DNA of 6,076 nucleotides from an uncultured Oscillospiraceae bacterium (lineage in GTDB: Bacteria; Bacillota; Clostridia; Oscillospirales; Oscillospiraceae), in the NCBI GenBank assembly GCA_944385065.1, contig CALWVX010000106.1, positions 1 through 6,076 of the forward strand, in the 5' to 3' direction. The notes under the pieces are model-generated. The model was not told where the DNA came from. It did no database searches and worked only from the letters and a program-made list of their open reading frames with translations. This document shows, piece by piece, positions 4,096 through 6,076 of the stretch (the first letter of the stretch is position 1; every line of letters begins with the position of its first letter). Both the position numbers and the translations under genes were made by a program.

Positions 4096-5045
4096 TGGGC
4101 AACAAACTGATTGTCACTGCCGCGCCTCACATTACCGGCACGGACAGCACCCAGAAGATCATGCAGCGGGTGTGCCTGGCCCTGTGCCCCACCCTGATCG
4201 CCGCGGTCATCATCTTCGGCATCAACGCCCTGATCCTCACCGCGGTCACCGTGATCGCCTGCGTATTCTTTGAGTGGGCTTACTGCAAGCTGATGCACCG
4301 GGAAAATCCGGTGGGGGATTTCTCCGCCGTGGTCACCGGCATGCTGCTGGCCTTCAACCTGCCCTCCACGCTGCCCTGGTGGATGGCCGTTGTGGGCGCC
4401 TTTATCTCCATCGTCATCGTCAAGCAGCTCTTCGGCGGCCTGGGCTATAACTTCGCCAACCCCGCTATTGTGGGCCGTATCGCCCTGGCCATGGGCTTTG
4501 CCGGTCGGATGACCAGCTTCGGTTATCCCCGGGGCGTGGATGCGGCCACCGCCGCTACCCCGCTGTCCCACATCGCCGACTTCGGCCCCGGTGACTATGT
4601 GACCCTGCTGCTGGGCAACCACGGCGGCGTGCTGGGCGAGACCTGCGCCATCACCCTGATCGCCGGCGGCATCTTCCTGATCGTCACCAAGGTGATCAGC
4701 CCCGTTATTCCGGTTACTTATCTGGGCACCGTGGCCGTGCTGAGCCTGGCGGCCGGTCAGGACCCCATTGTACAGCTGCTGTCCGGCGGCCTTATCCTTG
4801 GCGCTTTCTTCATGGCCACCGACTATGTGACCTCGCCCACCACCACCAAGGGCAAGCTGATTTTCGGCCTGGGCCTGGGCATTATTACCTGCGCCATCCG
4901 GTTCCTGGGCACCATGGCGGAGGGCGTGTCCTTCTCCATCCTGCTGATGAACCTGGTTGTCCCCTATATTGAGGTCCTCACCCGCCAGGACCGCCTGGGC
5001 ATTGCCAAGGTCAAGAAGAGCAAGAAGGAGGGTGCCGGGAAATGA
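4095..5045 (+). CDS. rnfD: Rnf complex membrane subunit RnfD (covalent FMN)
   Basis: The 316-residue product is a polytopic membrane protein homologous to NqrB. It carries covalently bound FMN and takes part in electron transfer and ion movement through Rnf. Early hydrophobic segments lie near residues 27-60, 79-93 and 97-112, with several more between 178 and 292. The family signature GYNFANPAIVGRI (117-129) is present, as are TDYVTSP (242-248) and the charged cytoplasmic tail KKSKKEGAGK. The flavin attachment site is D149-A-A-T-A-A-T155-P-L, matching the ApbE target pattern Dxx(S/T)xAT with Thr155 as acceptor; the usual Gly two residues before it is Ala153. GGAGG (4081-4085) stands 9 bases before the ATG, inside the end of rnfC. 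The gene overlaps rnfG by ATGA. Identification is secure; the modification is inferred from the motif. Confidence 0.95.
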   Translation: MGNKLIVTAAPHITGTDSTQKIMQRVCLALCPTLIAAVIIFGINALILTAVTVIACVFFEWAYCKLMHRENPVGDFSAVVTGMLLAFNLPSTLPWWMAVVGAFISIVIVKQLFGGLGYNFANPAIVGRIALAMGFAGRMTSFGYPRGVDAATAATPLSHIADFGPGDYVTLLLGNHGGVLGETCAITLIAGGIFLIVTKVISPVIPVTYLGTVAVLSLAAGQDPIVQLLSGGLILGAFFMATDYVTSPTTTKGKLIFGLGLGIITCAIRFLGTMAEGVSFSILLMNLVVPYIEVLTRQDRLGIAKVKKSKKEGAGK

Positions 5046-5575
5046 ACAACTGGATTCGTATTTGGAAACCCATCGTGGTTCTCTCCGTCATTTGTGTGAT
5101 TGTGACCGGCGCGCTGGCCGCCACCAATGAGGTGACCGCCCCGATCATCGAGGAGGCCCGGATCGAGGCGGAGAACGCCGCCCGGCTGGCGGTGCTCCCC
5201 GATGCCGACGGCTTCACCGAGGTGACCGGCATCACCGTGGACGGCGTGTCCGCCGTCTATACCGCCAACAACGGCGCCGGCGCCGCCATCACCGCCTCTG
5301 CCAAGGGTTACGGCGGCGACGTGGTGGTCATGGTGGGCATCGGCTCCGACGGGAACATCACGTCCATCGAGGTCACCGAGCAAAAGGAGACCCAGGGCAT
5401 CGGCTCCAAGGTCGTGGGCGACCCCGAGTACCTGGCCCGCTACAACGGCCTGTCCGCCGCCGAGCCCCTGGTGCTGGGTGAGGATGTGGACGCCATCACC
5501 TCGTCCACTGTCTCCAGCACCGCGGTGATCAACGCGGTGAACGCCGCCATCACGGCGTACAACCAGATTCCTTGA
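5042..5575 (+). CDS. rnfG: Rnf complex subunit RnfG (FMN-binding, extracytoplasmic)
   Basis: The 177-residue product has one N-terminal membrane anchor (residues about 9-27, KPIVVLSVICVIVTGALAA) followed by an extracytoplasmic FMN-binding domain, as in RnfG/NqrC. The domain shows AKGYGGDVVVMVGIGSDG (87-104), the EVTEQKETQGIGSK segment (110-123) and the C-terminal attachment motif D150-A-I-T-S-S-T156-V-S-S. Family members normally read S/T-G-A-T here, with FMN joined to the last Thr by ApbE. In this protein Gly and Ala are both Ser, while Asp150 and Thr156 are kept. RnfG passes electrons across the membrane between the RnfD flavin and the membrane Fe-S site. AGGAGG (5026-5031) lies 10 bases before the start, and the ATG overlaps the rnfD stop. 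The length is at the short end for the family but complete. Identification is strong; flavinylation should be checked because of the altered motif. Confidence 0.93.
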   Translation: MNNWIRIWKPIVVLSVICVIVTGALAATNEVTAPIIEEARIEAENAARLAVLPDADGFTEVTGITVDGVSAVYTANNGAGAAITASAKGYGGDVVVMVGIGSDGNITSIEVTEQKETQGIGSKVVGDPEYLARYNGLSAAEPLVLGEDVDAITSSTVSSTAVINAVNAAITAYNQIP

Positions 5576-5591
5576 AAGGCGGTGAACCGAG

Positions 5592-6076
5592 ATGAGTAAT
5601 AACAAGCTGAAAATTTTAACCAACGGTTTTCTGAAAGAGAACCCCGTGCTGGTGCTGGTACTGGGCACCTGTCCCACTCTGGCCACCTCTACCATGGCCT
5701 CCAACGGAATCGGCATGGGTCTGGCAGCCACCTTCGTGCTGGTGTGCTCCAATATCGTTATTTCCGCTCTGCGGAAAATCATTCCCGGTCAGGTCCGCAT
5801 TCCCTGCTACATCACTGTCATCGCCGGTTTCGTGTCGGTGGTGCAGATGCTGGTGGAGGCCTTTGTGCCTGCGCTGGATACGGCACTGGGCGTCTATCTG
5901 CCCCTGATCGTGGTGAACTGCATCATTCTGGGTCGTGCCGAGATGTTCGCCTCCAAAAACGGCGTTCTGGACTCCGCGCTGGACGGCCTGGGCATGGGAA
6001 TCGGCTTTATGATCACCCTGACCATCATGGGCACCATCCGGGAGATCCTGGGCTCCGGCACCTGGATGTCCGGGCT
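5592..6076 (+). CDS. rnfE: Rnf complex membrane subunit RnfE (3' end beyond window)
   Basis: The ATG at 5592 follows AAGGCGGTGA (5576-5585), one mismatch from an ideal Shine-Dalgarno, at 6 bases. The frame runs 161 codons to the window edge without a stop; full RnfE is usually about 200 residues, so most is present. It begins MSNNKLKILTNGFLKENPVL. It carries GTCPTLATST (25-34) with Cys27 and VVNCIILGRAEMFA (107-120) with Cys110. These are the paired cysteines that, in the homologous NqrD/NqrE and RnfE/RnfA pairs, contribute to an iron-sulfur cluster at the subunit interface in the membrane. Hydrophobic segments lie near 18-34, 40-60, 70-92, 98-115 and 130-150. It starts 16 bases after rnfG in the order C-D-G-E, so rnfA and rnfB are expected immediately to the right. 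The family is certain from motif and context. Confidence 0.94.
   Translation, partial: MSNNKLKILTNGFLKENPVLVLVLGTCPTLATSTMASNGIGMGLAATFVLVCSNIVISALRKIIPGQVRIPCYITVIAGFVSVVQMLVEAFVPALDTALGVYLPLIVVNCIILGRAEMFASKNGVLDSALDGLGMGIGFMITLTIMGTIREILGSGTWMSG

Noticed and set aside
1..6076. CRISPR array, tRNA, rRNA, insertion sequence or phage remnant
   Set aside because: Read through both strands: no regularly spaced repeats, no tRNA-like cloverleaf, no transposase motif or terminal inverted repeats were seen.

Overview
The window is GC-rich bacterial DNA with dense, short-spaced genes on the + strand and AGGAGG-type ribosome binding sites. The gene set points to an anaerobic, spore-forming, high-GC member of the Clostridia, most likely Oscillospiraceae of the Flavonifractor/Lawsonibacter/Intestinimonas type. 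It comprises a sporulation sigma factor like SigE, the redox repressor Rex, an S-layer-homology (SLH) surface protein, a tiny cysteine-rich peptide, and an Rnf cluster in the clostridial order C-D-G-E. The lineage is an inference from gene content and protein style; no rRNA or other marker is present.

Layout. 1-267: the 3' end of a sigE-like gene, covering region 4. 268-430: spacer with a well-formed vegetative promoter (TTGACA-17-TAAACT) and a perfect GC hairpin just before the rex ribosome binding site. 431-1099: rex. 1096-2184: a secreted protein with three SLH repeats, overlapping rex by ATGA and so probably translationally coupled to it. 2185-2275: a leader-like spacer in which the ribosome binding site of the next gene can be masked by an upstream CCTCCT and possibly released by an alternative hairpin. 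2276-2416: a 46-residue peptide with 11 cysteines around a short hydrophobic core. 2449-2487: a strong intrinsic terminator that closes this first block. 2488-2787: 300 bases without a gene, holding a probable promoter and a roughly 200-nt leader with two hairpins. 2788-6076: rnfC, rnfD, rnfG and a truncated rnfE, tightly packed; rnfA and rnfB would be expected just beyond the right edge.

How the genes fit together. Rnf is a membrane complex that couples electron transfer between reduced ferredoxin and NAD+ to ion export. Rex senses the NADH/NAD+ ratio and in many Clostridia controls energy and fermentation genes, so rex next to rnf makes physiological sense. I could not find a convincing Rex operator in front of either block, so direct control remains a hypothesis. 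The least explained part is 2185-2416, the masked ribosome binding site together with the cysteine-rich microprotein. No mobile element, CRISPR array, tRNA or rRNA was seen.
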